Positions 29,753 to 37,196 of a DNA stretch of 54,278 nt are shown piece by piece (the stretch's first letter is position 1; every line of letters starts with the position of its first letter). Both the position numbers and the translations under genes were made by a program. This stretch comes from Pseudovibrio sp. Alg231-02 (lineage in GTDB: Bacteria; Pseudomonadota; Alphaproteobacteria; Rhizobiales; Stappiaceae). The notes below the pieces were generated by a model. That model had not been told where the DNA came from. It did not search any database and saw nothing but the letters and a program-made list of their open reading frames with translations. Location of the stretch: NCBI RefSeq assembly GCF_900143565.1, contig NZ_FREX01000018.1:151-54428 (forward strand). Direction: 5' to 3'.

Positions 29753-30838
29753 ATGGCAGTTGAAACTGAGAATCTGAAATTCCTTGTTGGTCCGAAGACA
29801 GTCCTCGATCATTTACCGGATAATCCGCTGGATGATCTTGAGGGCGAGATTATCGGGTTTATTGATGCTGCAGAGCGCTCGCTCGACATAGCAATTCAAG
29901 AAATAGACAATAAACGCATAACCAACGCACTTATCAACGCAAAGCGGCGCGGGGTGCGGGTGCGAGTGGTATCCGAGGCAGATTACCTGAGCGTTGATGA
30001 GCCAGCAGACGACCCGCACTCAAGCGATCCTCGTGTTGAGAACGAGGTGAACCGGCAACTTCATGCGGCGTTGCTGCGCTCTAAAGTGTGGGTTCGGACT
30101 GACTTTAACCCACGGATATTCCATCAGAAATTCATCATTCGCGATGGCAGTGCTGTTCTGACCGGCTCCACAAACTTCACTGAAACCGGCACACATCGCA
30201 ACCTGAACCATCTTCTCATCATCAAGAATGAGAAGGTTGCCGATATCTTTGAACGGGAATTCAGGGAGATTAAACGCGGGCGATTTGGCCGATACAGCGT
30301 TGATGAGAACGAAGCCGAGAACACACCGAGAGAAGTGATTGTTGACGACATCCGCGTGAAAGTTTGCTTTGCACCAGACCACGCACCAGAGATGGAAGTC
30401 ACCAAACAGATGACAAAAGCTAAGGAACGGGTGGACTTTGCTATCTTCACCTTCTCCAAAAGCTCCGGCATTGATGATGCCATGTTGCTGCTGATGGAGG
30501 CCGGGCGAAAGGTGCGTGGTGCGCTTGATGCCCGGCAAGGCGGACAGGACTGGGCAGCCACTCAGCCTTTAGCAGAAGCTGGCGCTGATTTGCATTTCGT
30601 TCGCGGTTCAAGCCGAATTGGTAAGCTTCATCATAAGCTTATGGTGATTGATGATAGCATTATGATTGTCGGCAGCTTCAATTACACAGGACCAGCGAAC
30701 CGGTTTAATGACGAGAACATCGTCGTTCTGGGGGATTCTGTGGTGCCAACCGAGAACCAGAAACGGTTTGCGATGGCAGCACGGCAAGAGATTGACCGGA
30801 TCATCAGTGATCATGGGCAGCCAATCGTCATCAACTAA
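29753..30838 (+). CDS. Phospholipase D-like protein with two HKD motifs, 361 aa
   Basis: PLD superfamily enzyme; both half-sites are intact: HQKFIIRDGSAVLTGSTNFT and HHKLMVIDDSIMIVGSFNYT. There is no signal peptide, so it acts in the cytosol. Members of this style include nucleases (Nuc-like), phosphatidyltransferases and phosphodiesterases; the compact two-domain form and the lack of membrane segments favour a nuclease or phosphodiesterase. GGGAGGG precedes the ATG. It follows endA but is separated by a structured region, so co-transcription is uncertain. Function is not fixed by sequence. Confidence 0.8.
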   Translation: MAVETENLKFLVGPKTVLDHLPDNPLDDLEGEIIGFIDAAERSLDIAIQEIDNKRITNALINAKRRGVRVRVVSEADYLSVDEPADDPHSSDPRVENEVNRQLHAALLRSKVWVRTDFNPRIFHQKFIIRDGSAVLTGSTNFTETGTHRNLNHLLIIKNEKVADIFEREFREIKRGRFGRYSVDENEAENTPREVIVDDIRVKVCFAPDHAPEMEVTKQMTKAKERVDFAIFTFSKSSGIDDAMLLLMEAGRKVRGALDARQGGQDWAATQPLAEAGADLHFVRGSSRIGKLHHKLMVIDDSIMIVGSFNYTGPANRFNDENIVVLGDSVVPTENQKRFAMAARQEIDRIISDHGQPIVIN

Positions 30839-30919
30839 ATTTGCGCAGGCCTTTCGTAAAGGCGTGTATGTTTATCTTTTGGTAACCATTCAGCCAGATT
30901 TGGCGCTTACACTTTGCGA

Positions 30920-31879
30920 ATGGCAAATTCCCTTGATAGCGGCGAAGACTTACTCATCATCTGCAAACCAGATGTTACCGCAGCGATTGAAGACTGGATT
31001 GATCATCTGGGCTCTGAACGGCGACTGGCTGAACGGACACTGGAAGCGTATGAGCGCGATACCCGTCAGTTCCTGCGCTTCATGACCAGTTATGAAGGTG
31101 AACCGGTTGCCCTGCGGCATCTGGAGTCTTTGAAACCAAAGGACTTTCGCGCATTTCTGGCGACGCGTCGGAGGGATGGCGCGCAGACGCGGACGCTTGC
31201 CCGCGGGCTGGCGGGCATCCGCTCCTTCCTCTCGTTTCTGGAGGAGCGCGGTGAGGTGAATGCGGCTGGTGCTGCAGCTGTTCGTACGCCGAGACTTCCC
31301 CGCAGCCTGCCCAAGCCTATCCCCGTTGAGGAAGCCAAAGCGATTGTCAGCAACGATCTCGCTTTTGAGGACACTCCCTGGGTTGAATCCCGCAACGCAG
31401 CGGTGTTCACACTGCTCTACGGTTGCGGTCTCCGTATCTCTGAAGCGCTGTCTCTGACATCGGCCTCAGCACCGAAGGAGGGGGATAAGTCGCTGAAGAT
31501 TCGCGGTAAAGGCAACAAAGAACGGCTTGTTCCGGTTCTGCCAGTGGTAATAGAAGCTATTGAGGCCTACAAAAAGCAGTGTCCTTACGATCTGTCGGGC
31601 AGCTCACCGCTGTTTCGCGGCGTTCGCGGCGGTCCGTTGAATGCGCGCATGATCCAGCTGGCCATGCAAAAAATCCGCAGTGCTCTTGGGCTGCCAGATA
31701 CCGCAACCCCTCACGCTTTACGACATTCGTTTGCGACTCATTTGCTGTCTGAAGGCGGGGATTTGAGGAGCATTCAGGAGCTACTGGGCCACGCAAGCCT
31801 TTCTACCACACAGATTTATACGGAAGTGAACAGTGCACAGCTGTTGGACGCTTATGACAAGGCACACCCGCGTCGTTGA
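30920..31879 (+). CDS. xerC: Tyrosine recombinase XerC, 319 aa
   Basis: Site-specific recombinase that resolves chromosome dimers at dif together with XerD and FtsK. The N-terminal SAM-like domain contains LAERTLEAYERDTRQFLRFM. The catalytic domain has Arg in YGCGLRISEALSL, Lys in IRGKGNKERLVP, HALRHSFATHLL, His in LLGHASLSTTQ and the nucleophile Tyr in QIYTEV. I chose the ATG at 30920; the ribosome site is weak and the frame opens two codons earlier with TTG. XerC rather than XerD is chosen from memory of the priA-to-lpd gene neighbourhood in related genomes. Confidence 0.88.
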   Translation: MANSLDSGEDLLIICKPDVTAAIEDWIDHLGSERRLAERTLEAYERDTRQFLRFMTSYEGEPVALRHLESLKPKDFRAFLATRRRDGAQTRTLARGLAGIRSFLSFLEERGEVNAAGAAAVRTPRLPRSLPKPIPVEEAKAIVSNDLAFEDTPWVESRNAAVFTLLYGCGLRISEALSLTSASAPKEGDKSLKIRGKGNKERLVPVLPVVIEAIEAYKKQCPYDLSGSSPLFRGVRGGPLNARMIQLAMQKIRSALGLPDTATPHALRHSFATHLLSEGGDLRSIQELLGHASLSTTQIYTEVNSAQLLDAYDKAHPRR

Positions 31880-31939
31880 TAGGTTGTCCCCCTCCCTCAC
31901 ATCACCTTGATCTCCCTTAGCAGATCCCCTAGGTTCGTC

Positions 31940-32032
31940 GATGTGAAACGGGGTGCCCGACACGTGTGTTGTGGCTGAGATCATACTCGAAGAACCTGCT
32001 CTGGATAATTCCAGCGAAGGGAGCACTCACGC
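31940..32032 (+). promoter_or_regulatory. TPP riboswitch (THI element) upstream of thiM
   Basis: The conserved core is present in order: ACGGGGTGCCCG, GGCTGAGATCATAC, GAACCTGCTCTGGATAATTCC and AGCGAAGGGA. Stem P1 probably uses GTGA near 31943 with TCAC near 32027; a longer CTCCCTT (31912) / AAGGGAG pairing could compete. It precedes thiM by about 80 nt. TPP binding would be expected to shut down thiM-thiE, either by occluding the ribosome site (GAGGATAAAA before the ATG) or by termination. Confidence 0.93.
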
Positions 32033-32113
32033 CGTATTGGGGGATAGATTGTCTGGCAGTTTGCCAAGTCCCTGATACCAGCTCTCTTTCGCACAACAAG
32101 ACCGAGGATAAAA

Positions 32114-32926
32114 ATGGGTCGTGTCGAAAGCGCTTGCGCAACTCTTTCCGCAATTCGTGAAAACAGTCCACTCGTCCATAACATGACGAACATCGTGGTG
32201 GCGAACACCACAGCCAACGCCCTGCTGGCCATTGGCGCCTCCCCTGCCATGGTGGATGGCCCGGAAGAAGCCCCTGAACTTGCAAGTGTTGCAGGTGCAT
32301 TAGTGGTCAACGTTGGCACGGTTACCCCAGCTCAGGCAGAGGCGATGAAGCTGGCAACTGCTGCTGCCCACAAAGCTGGTCGCCCTTGGGTACTGGACCC
32401 GGTGGCTGTTGGAGCGCTGACCTTCCGCACCAAGCTTGCTGGTGAATTGCTGGAGAACAAGCCGAGCGTCATTCGTGGCAATGCCTCTGAAATCATGGCA
32501 CTTGCTGGTCAGGGTGCAGGTGGAAAAGGCGTTGATAGCACGGATAGCTCTCAGGCTGCACTGGCAGGAGCGAAAGAACTGGCGAAGCAGACAGGCGCTG
32601 TTGTTGTCGTCTCTGGTCCGGTTGATTTTATCACTGATGGTGCGCGCACTGCTGAAGTCGCCAACGGGGATAAGATGATGCCTTATGTGACTGGTCTTGG
32701 CTGCACGGCAACAGCTTTGACTGGCGCAACACTGGCTGTTTGCGATGACCCGTTTGATGCTGCTGTTGATGCAATGGTCTTTCTCGGGGTTGTTGGTGAG
32801 ATTGCTGCAAAAAATTCAGCAGGACCAGCAAGCTTGCAGCTGGATATCATTAACGGCCTCTATCAGCTGAACAGCGATATCCTCAACGCAACAGCACGGG
32901 TTAAAATGCATGAAACCGTTGCTTGA
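32114..32926 (+). CDS. thiM: Hydroxyethylthiazole kinase, 270 aa
   Basis: Phosphorylates the thiazole alcohol salvaged from thiamine breakdown. Signatures: SPLVHNMTNIVVANTTAN, GASPAMVDGPEEA, PWVLDPVAVGA, SVIRGNASEIMALAG, and the anion-hole/catalytic segment MMPYVTGLGCTATALTG. The length is normal. It is the first gene after the TPP riboswitch and overlaps thiE by 17 nt, so the two are co-translated. De novo thiazole genes are not in the window. Confidence 0.95.
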   Translation: MGRVESACATLSAIRENSPLVHNMTNIVVANTTANALLAIGASPAMVDGPEEAPELASVAGALVVNVGTVTPAQAEAMKLATAAAHKAGRPWVLDPVAVGALTFRTKLAGELLENKPSVIRGNASEIMALAGQGAGGKGVDSTDSSQAALAGAKELAKQTGAVVVVSGPVDFITDGARTAEVANGDKMMPYVTGLGCTATALTGATLAVCDDPFDAAVDAMVFLGVVGEIAAKNSAGPASLQLDIINGLYQLNSDILNATARVKMHETVA

Positions 32927-33551
32927 TCTTTCCGTTTATCTGGTACTGGGGCCGCAAGACTGCCCCGGTCAGGACCCCGTCGACATAGCAATCGCAGCCG
33001 CACAAAACGGTGCTACTGTTGTGCAGCTTCGTGACAAGACTGGCAGCACGCGCGAGCAAATTGAGCTGGCAGAGCGGTTGATGCAAGCGTTGAAGCCGCT
33101 GAATGTGCCGCTAATCATCAATGATCGTGTAGATGTTGCCTTAGCGGTTGATGCGGACGGTGTTCATGTTGGGCAGGATGATATGGATGCCACGAAAGCC
33201 CGGGAGCTGATCGGCTCAGATAAGCTGCTAGGTCTTTCGGTCAGCACTCAGGACGAGCTGGATACTGCGGATATTTCTGCCTGTGATTACCTTGGCATAG
33301 GCGCCTGTTTCCCGACGAACAGTAAGGATGATGCGGCTGATATGGGCATGGAGAGCTTTGCCGGTTTAACGGCTCAATCTCAGTTGCCTGTGGTTGGAAT
33401 TGGCGGAATTTCACTTGCTAATGCGGATCAGGTGATCAAAGCTGGAGCTGATGGGATTGCAGTTATTTCAGCAATCTGTGGGGCATCCAGTCCATCCGCA
33501 GCTACGCGCAAGCTTCAAGACATCGTCAAAAGCGTAAAAGACCTAGGGTGA
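32910..33551 (+). CDS. thiE: Thiamine-phosphate synthase, 213 aa
   Basis: Joins hydroxymethylpyrimidine diphosphate and thiazole phosphate to make thiamine phosphate. The TIM-barrel motifs are VVQLRDKTGSTREQ, PLIINDRVDVALAVDADGVHVGQDD and YLGIGACFPTNSK, which I give in separate pieces, plus VVGIGGIS near the end. The phosphate-binding GADGIAVISAI is intact. Its ATG lies inside the end of thiM. The length is normal. Confidence 0.94.
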   Translation: MKPLLDLSVYLVLGPQDCPGQDPVDIAIAAAQNGATVVQLRDKTGSTREQIELAERLMQALKPLNVPLIINDRVDVALAVDADGVHVGQDDMDATKARELIGSDKLLGLSVSTQDELDTADISACDYLGIGACFPTNSKDDAADMGMESFAGLTAQSQLPVVGIGGISLANADQVIKAGADGIAVISAICGASSPSAATRKLQDIVKSVKDLG

Positions 33552-33630
33552 TAGGATAAAACACGCATTTACTCCTCGCAGAGCCCATCTACATTGATAT
33601 ATGAGAGGACTAGGCGGGGAGCTTTTAGTC

Positions 33631-34062
33631 ATGAAACTTAGACAAACATCATTTTTGTGCATGTTCTTCTGCACGTTTGCTTTTCTTGTTTCAGCAGCTC
33701 AAGCGCAAACCGCCTGTGAAGTCCGCAAATCAGAAATGGCGGAGCTGGGGGATTGGGAAAATCCCAAAGCACGTTTGAAAGAGCTCTCTCAGATTGAAGT
33801 TGAAGGGCAATGCCTTGACGGCCAACTGATTGTGCGTGCTCGTGCTTTCACCAGCTGCTCTCCTCGCGATTGCAAATGGGGTTGGGCTGCAGGACAGCTT
33901 AGCTTTTCTGGCGTACTCACGTTCCGGTTTGGTGGTTTCTTCAAAGCCCAGTATATTGAGCTGCGGCCAATGGGTGAGCGCATTCAGGCATATGTCCGCA
34001 CCGAAAACCACGATCCAACGATTCCCAATAAGACCCGCAGCTACATCCTTGTTCGCCAGTAG
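33631..34062 (+). CDS. Secreted protein of unknown function, 143 aa
   Basis: I do not recognise a family. The ATG at 33631 starts a clear signal peptide (MKLRQTSFLCMFFCTFAFL then SAAQAQ), with cleavage likely after AQA. Starting at 33601 would add ten residues that spoil it. The mature part of about 118 residues has four or so Cys (including SCSPRDC), aromatic-rich beta-like stretches (KWGWAAGQLSFSGVLTFRFGG in outline) and a C-terminal RSYILVRQ. A small periplasmic beta-barrel or lipocalin-like fold is possible but unproven. It ends in a bidirectional terminator and is convergent with lpdA. Confidence 0.7.
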   Translation: MKLRQTSFLCMFFCTFAFLVSAAQAQTACEVRKSEMAELGDWENPKARLKELSQIEVEGQCLDGQLIVRARAFTSCSPRDCKWGWAAGQLSFSGVLTFRFGGFFKAQYIELRPMGERIQAYVRTENHDPTIPNKTRSYILVRQ

Positions 34063-34063
34063 C

Positions 34064-34102
34064 AAAAAAAGCCGCCTCAGTTTCCTGAAGCGGCTCTTTC
34101 TT
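34064..34102. terminator. Bidirectional terminator between the secreted protein and lpdA
   Basis: AGCCGCCTCAG-TTTC-CTGAAGCGGCT with one mismatch, an A-run on the left and CTTTCTT on the right. Confidence 0.85.
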
Positions 34103-34119
34103 AATCCAGAAATTCCAGA

Positions 34120-35523
34120 TTACATATGAATTGGCTTGGCGAATGTTGCCATAGCGGCTTCTTTCACTGCTTCGGACATGGTTGGGTGCGCGTGACAGGT
34201 GCGACCCAGATCCTCAGAGGATCCGCCAAATTCCATCAGAACGCATGCTTCGTGGATCATCTCGCCAGCACCGAAGCCAACGATATGAACACCGAGCACA
34301 CGATCTGTTTCAGCGTCAGCCAGAACTTTCACGAAACCGTCGGTGTGCAGCATTGCTTTTGCACGACCGTTTGCGGAAAACGGGAACTTGCCGGACTTGA
34401 ATTTGATGCCAGCAGCTTTCAGCTCTTCTTCAGTTTTGCCGACGCTGGCCACTTCAGGAGAGGTGTAAACAACGCCAGGAATGACGTCATAGTTTACGTG
34501 ACCAGCCTGACCTGAGAGCATTTCTGCAACTGCAACGCCTTCGTCTTCAGCTTTGTGCGCAAGCATTGGGCCTGCAATCACATCACCGATAGCAAAGATA
34601 CCGTCAACATTGGTTTTGTAGTGATTGTCTGTCTTCACGCGGCCACGCTCGTCCAGCTCAACACCTGCTTCAGCCAGACCAAGACCTTCCGTATATGGAC
34701 GGCGACCGATCGCGACGAGAACCACGTCCGCATCCAGAGTTGCGGCGGCGGCTTCACCAGCTGCTGGCTCAACGGTCACTTCCAGAGCACGGCCTTTTTT
34801 CTGAACCGCAGTTACCTTGGAGGACAGCTTGAACTTGAGGCCTTGCTTTTTCAGCATGCGCAGGAACTGCTTGGAAACGTCTGCATCCATTGGGCCAAGG
34901 ATCTTGTCCATGAACTCAACAACGGTCACTTCAGCACCAAGACGGGCATAGACGGAACCAAGCTCAAGACCAATAACGCCAGCGCCGACAACAGTCATAC
35001 GGTTCGGCACTTTATCCAGAGACAGGGCGCCAGTTGAAGAGACGACAGTTTTCTCATCGATCTCGATACCTGGCAGAGGCATCACGTCAGAACCTGTTGC
35101 GATAACAATGTTCTTGGTTTCCACGATGGAAGTTGAGCCGTCTTCAGCTTTTACTTCTACGCGACCAGCACCCAGCACGCGGCCAGTACCAAAGTGAACG
35201 TCGATCTTGTTCTTTTTGAAGAGGTAATCGATACCGGTCACATTGCCGTCGATCACTTTATCTTTGTGCGCCAGCATTGCCTTCCAGTCCACTTTTGGCT
35301 TGGAAGTTTTGATGCCAAGGGCTTCAAAGCTGTGGTTTGCTTCCTCGAACATTTCAGAGGCATGCAGCAGAGCTTTGGATGGAATACAACCGATGTTCAG
35401 GCAGGTACCACCATGGGTCTTACGCTTCTCAACCACAGCAACTTTCATGCCGAGCTGAGCTGCCTTGATTGCACAAACATAACCGCCTGGGCCGGTACCG
35501 ATGACGACGAGATCGTAGGACAT
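34120..35523 (-). CDS. lpdA: Dihydrolipoyl dehydrogenase (E3), 467 aa
   Basis: FAD enzyme that reoxidises lipoyl groups of the 2-oxoglutarate dehydrogenase complex with NAD. The FAD-binding [11 protein letters not shown], the redox disulfide in [13 protein letters not shown], the NAD-binding [19 protein letters not shown], and the active His in [11 protein letters not shown] are all present. The second Met (35523) gives the normal start MSYDLVV. It follows sucB across a strong stem-loop with T-rich tail, so it may be partly uncoupled from the sucAB message. Confidence 0.95.
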   Translation of the reverse strand: MSYDLVVIGTGPGGYVCAIKAAQLGMKVAVVEKRKTHGGTCLNIGCIPSKALLHASEMFEEANHSFEALGIKTSKPKVDWKAMLAHKDKVIDGNVTGIDYLFKKNKIDVHFGTGRVLGAGRVEVKAEDGSTSIVETKNIVIATGSDVMPLPGIEIDEKTVVSSTGALSLDKVPNRMTVVGAGVIGLELGSVYARLGAEVTVVEFMDKILGPMDADVSKQFLRMLKKQGLKFKLSSKVTAVQKKGRALEVTVEPAAGEAAAATLDADVVLVAIGRRPYTEGLGLAEAGVELDERGRVKTDNHYKTNVDGIFAIGDVIAGPMLAHKAEDEGVAVAEMLSGQAGHVNYDVIPGVVYTSPEVASVGKTEEELKAAGIKFKSGKFPFSANGRAKAMLHTDGFVKVLADAETDRVLGVHIVGFGAGEMIHEACVLMEFGGSSEDLGRTCHAHPTMSEAVKEAAMATFAKPIHM

Positions 35524-35584
35524 TTGCAAATCCCTGTAAGTAGACGGGAGAAGGCTGCAACGAAGAGAAGTGCGCCAATTTCCC

Positions 35585-35617
35585 TTAAAACAAATGTGCC
35601 CGGCCAGTGCCGGGCAC
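35585..35617 (-). terminator. Terminator-like stem-loop between sucB and lpdA
   Basis: GTGCCCGGC-(4-nt loop)-GCCGGGCAC is a perfect 9-bp stem, 8 nt after the sucB stop. On the minus strand it is followed by ATTTGTTTT. It could terminate or attenuate transcription before lpdA. Confidence 0.7.
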
Positions 35618-35624
35618 GTTTATA

Positions 35625-37130
35625 TCAGAGGTCCAAAATCAGACGCTGTGGATCTTCAAGGCTCTCTTTAACACGAACCAGGAAGGTCACTGCCTCTTTG
35701 CCGTCAACGATACGGTGATCGTAAGACAGAGCCAGATACATCATCGGACGGATTTCTACCTGACCGTTGATCGCAACCGGACGCTCCTGAATTTTATGCA
35801 TGCCGAGGATACCGGACTGCGGTGCATTCAGGATTGGAGAGGACATCAGGGAACCGTAGACGCCACCATTGGAAACGGTGAAGGTACCACCCTGCATGTC
35901 TGCCATGGAGAGCTTGCCATCACGGCCTTTACGACCGAGGTTGCCGATTTCTTTTTCGATTTCAGCAATAGACATCTGGTCTGCATCACGAACAACAGGA
36001 ACCACGAGCCCTTTAGGCGTGCCAACAGCAACACCGATGTGAGCGTAGTTTTTGTAGATGATGTCAGTGCCATCGATCTCAGCGTTTACAGCCGGGATTT
36101 CTTTAAGAGCATGGGTAATTGCTTTGGTGAAGAAACCCATGAAGCCAAGCTTTACGCCGTGCTTCTTCTCAAAGATATCTTTGTACTGCTTGCGCAGGTC
36201 CATGATCGGCTTCATGTCCACTTCGTTGTAAGTGGTCAGCATAGCCGCAGTGTTCTGCGCATCTTTCAAGCGGCGCGCAATTGTCTGGCGCAGCTTGGTC
36301 ATGCGAACACGCTCTTCACGCACTTCGTCAGTCGGAGCTGAAACGGCGCGCACTGCAACAGGAGCCGGAGCAGCTGCCGGAGCAGCCGAAACGCCAGCAG
36401 CAACAGCTGCGAGAACGTCACCTTTAAGAACCTGACCGCGCTTGCCGGAGCCTGCAACCTGATCAGCAGAGAGGCCTTTTTCAGCCATCATCTTTGCTGC
36501 AGAAGGTGCTGCTGGCATGCTTGTGCCAGAAACGGTTGGTGCAGGAGCGGCAGCTGCCGGAGCAGCAGCAACAGCTGCGCCGTCGCCTTTTGCGATTTTG
36601 CAGAGCAGGTTACCCGGCTCAACAGTTGCGCCAGTTGCCTGAGCGATTTCAACCACGGTACCAGCAACTGGGCTAGGTACTTCCTGAGCAGCTTTGTCTG
36701 TTTCCAGCTCAACGAGGATATCGTCAGCCTTTACAACGTCACCAACTTTAACTGACCATTCGCCAACTTCAGCTTCGGTAACGCTTTCACCAGCGTGTGG
36801 TACCAGAACTTCAACTGTTTCAGCAGCTGCAGCAGGCGCAGCTTTAGCAGCCGGTGCAGCTTCGGCAGCAGGAGCGGACACAGCACCAGCTGCGCCCTCT
36901 GCGATGGAACCTAGAAGGGCGCCAACTTCAACAGTATCGCCTTCTTTCACATCAATGCTGTCCAGTTTACCGGCTACAGGCGCAGGTACTTCAACAGTTA
37001 CCTTGTCTGTTTCCAGCTCAACCAGTGGCTCATCTGCATTCACCGCATCGCCCGGTTTTTTGAACCATTGAGCGATTGTTGCCTCGGTTACGGATTCACC
37101 CAGAGTGGGTACTCGAATTTCCGTCGCCAT
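35625..37130 (-). CDS. sucB: 2-oxoglutarate dehydrogenase E2 with two lipoyl domains, 501 aa
   Basis: Dihydrolipoyllysine succinyltransferase. Two lipoyl domains are visible: Lys43 in [18 protein letters not shown] and Lys146 in [18 protein letters not shown], joined by an Ala/Pro-rich linker. A peripheral-subunit-binding domain ([20 protein letters not shown]) follows, then the catalytic domain with the active site near [14 protein letters not shown]. Enterobacterial E2o has only one lipoyl domain; two occur in some alphaproteobacteria. It lies 66 nt after sucA; the gap contains the perfect dyad TTTCAGGG-C-CCCTGAAA (37149-37165). Confidence 0.95.
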   Translation of the reverse strand: MATEIRVPTLGESVTEATIAQWFKKPGDAVNADEPLVELETDKVTVEVPAPVAGKLDSIDVKEGDTVEVGALLGSIAEGAAGAVSAPAAEAAPAAKAAPAAAAETVEVLVPHAGESVTEAEVGEWSVKVGDVVKADDILVELETDKAAQEVPSPVAGTVVEIAQATGATVEPGNLLCKIAKGDGAAVAAAPAAAAPAPTVSGTSMPAAPSAAKMMAEKGLSADQVAGSGKRGQVLKGDVLAAVAAGVSAAPAAAPAPVAVRAVSAPTDEVREERVRMTKLRQTIARRLKDAQNTAAMLTTYNEVDMKPIMDLRKQYKDIFEKKHGVKLGFMGFFTKAITHALKEIPAVNAEIDGTDIIYKNYAHIGVAVGTPKGLVVPVVRDADQMSIAEIEKEIGNLGRKGRDGKLSMADMQGGTFTVSNGGVYGSLMSSPILNAPQSGILGMHKIQERPVAINGQVEIRPMMYLALSYDHRIVDGKEAVTFLVRVKESLEDPQRLILDL

Positions 37131-37196
37131 TGTCTCTATCTCTTTTCGTTTCAGGGCCCCTGAAAGGCCTGTCGGACTTACCTGATTACGAGGTAC

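Noticed and set aside
28928-30838. endA plus PLD-like gene as a defence module
   Set aside because: There is no helicase, ATPase, methylase or toxin-antitoxin partner; EndA is secreted while the PLD-like protein is cytosolic. No evidence that they work together.
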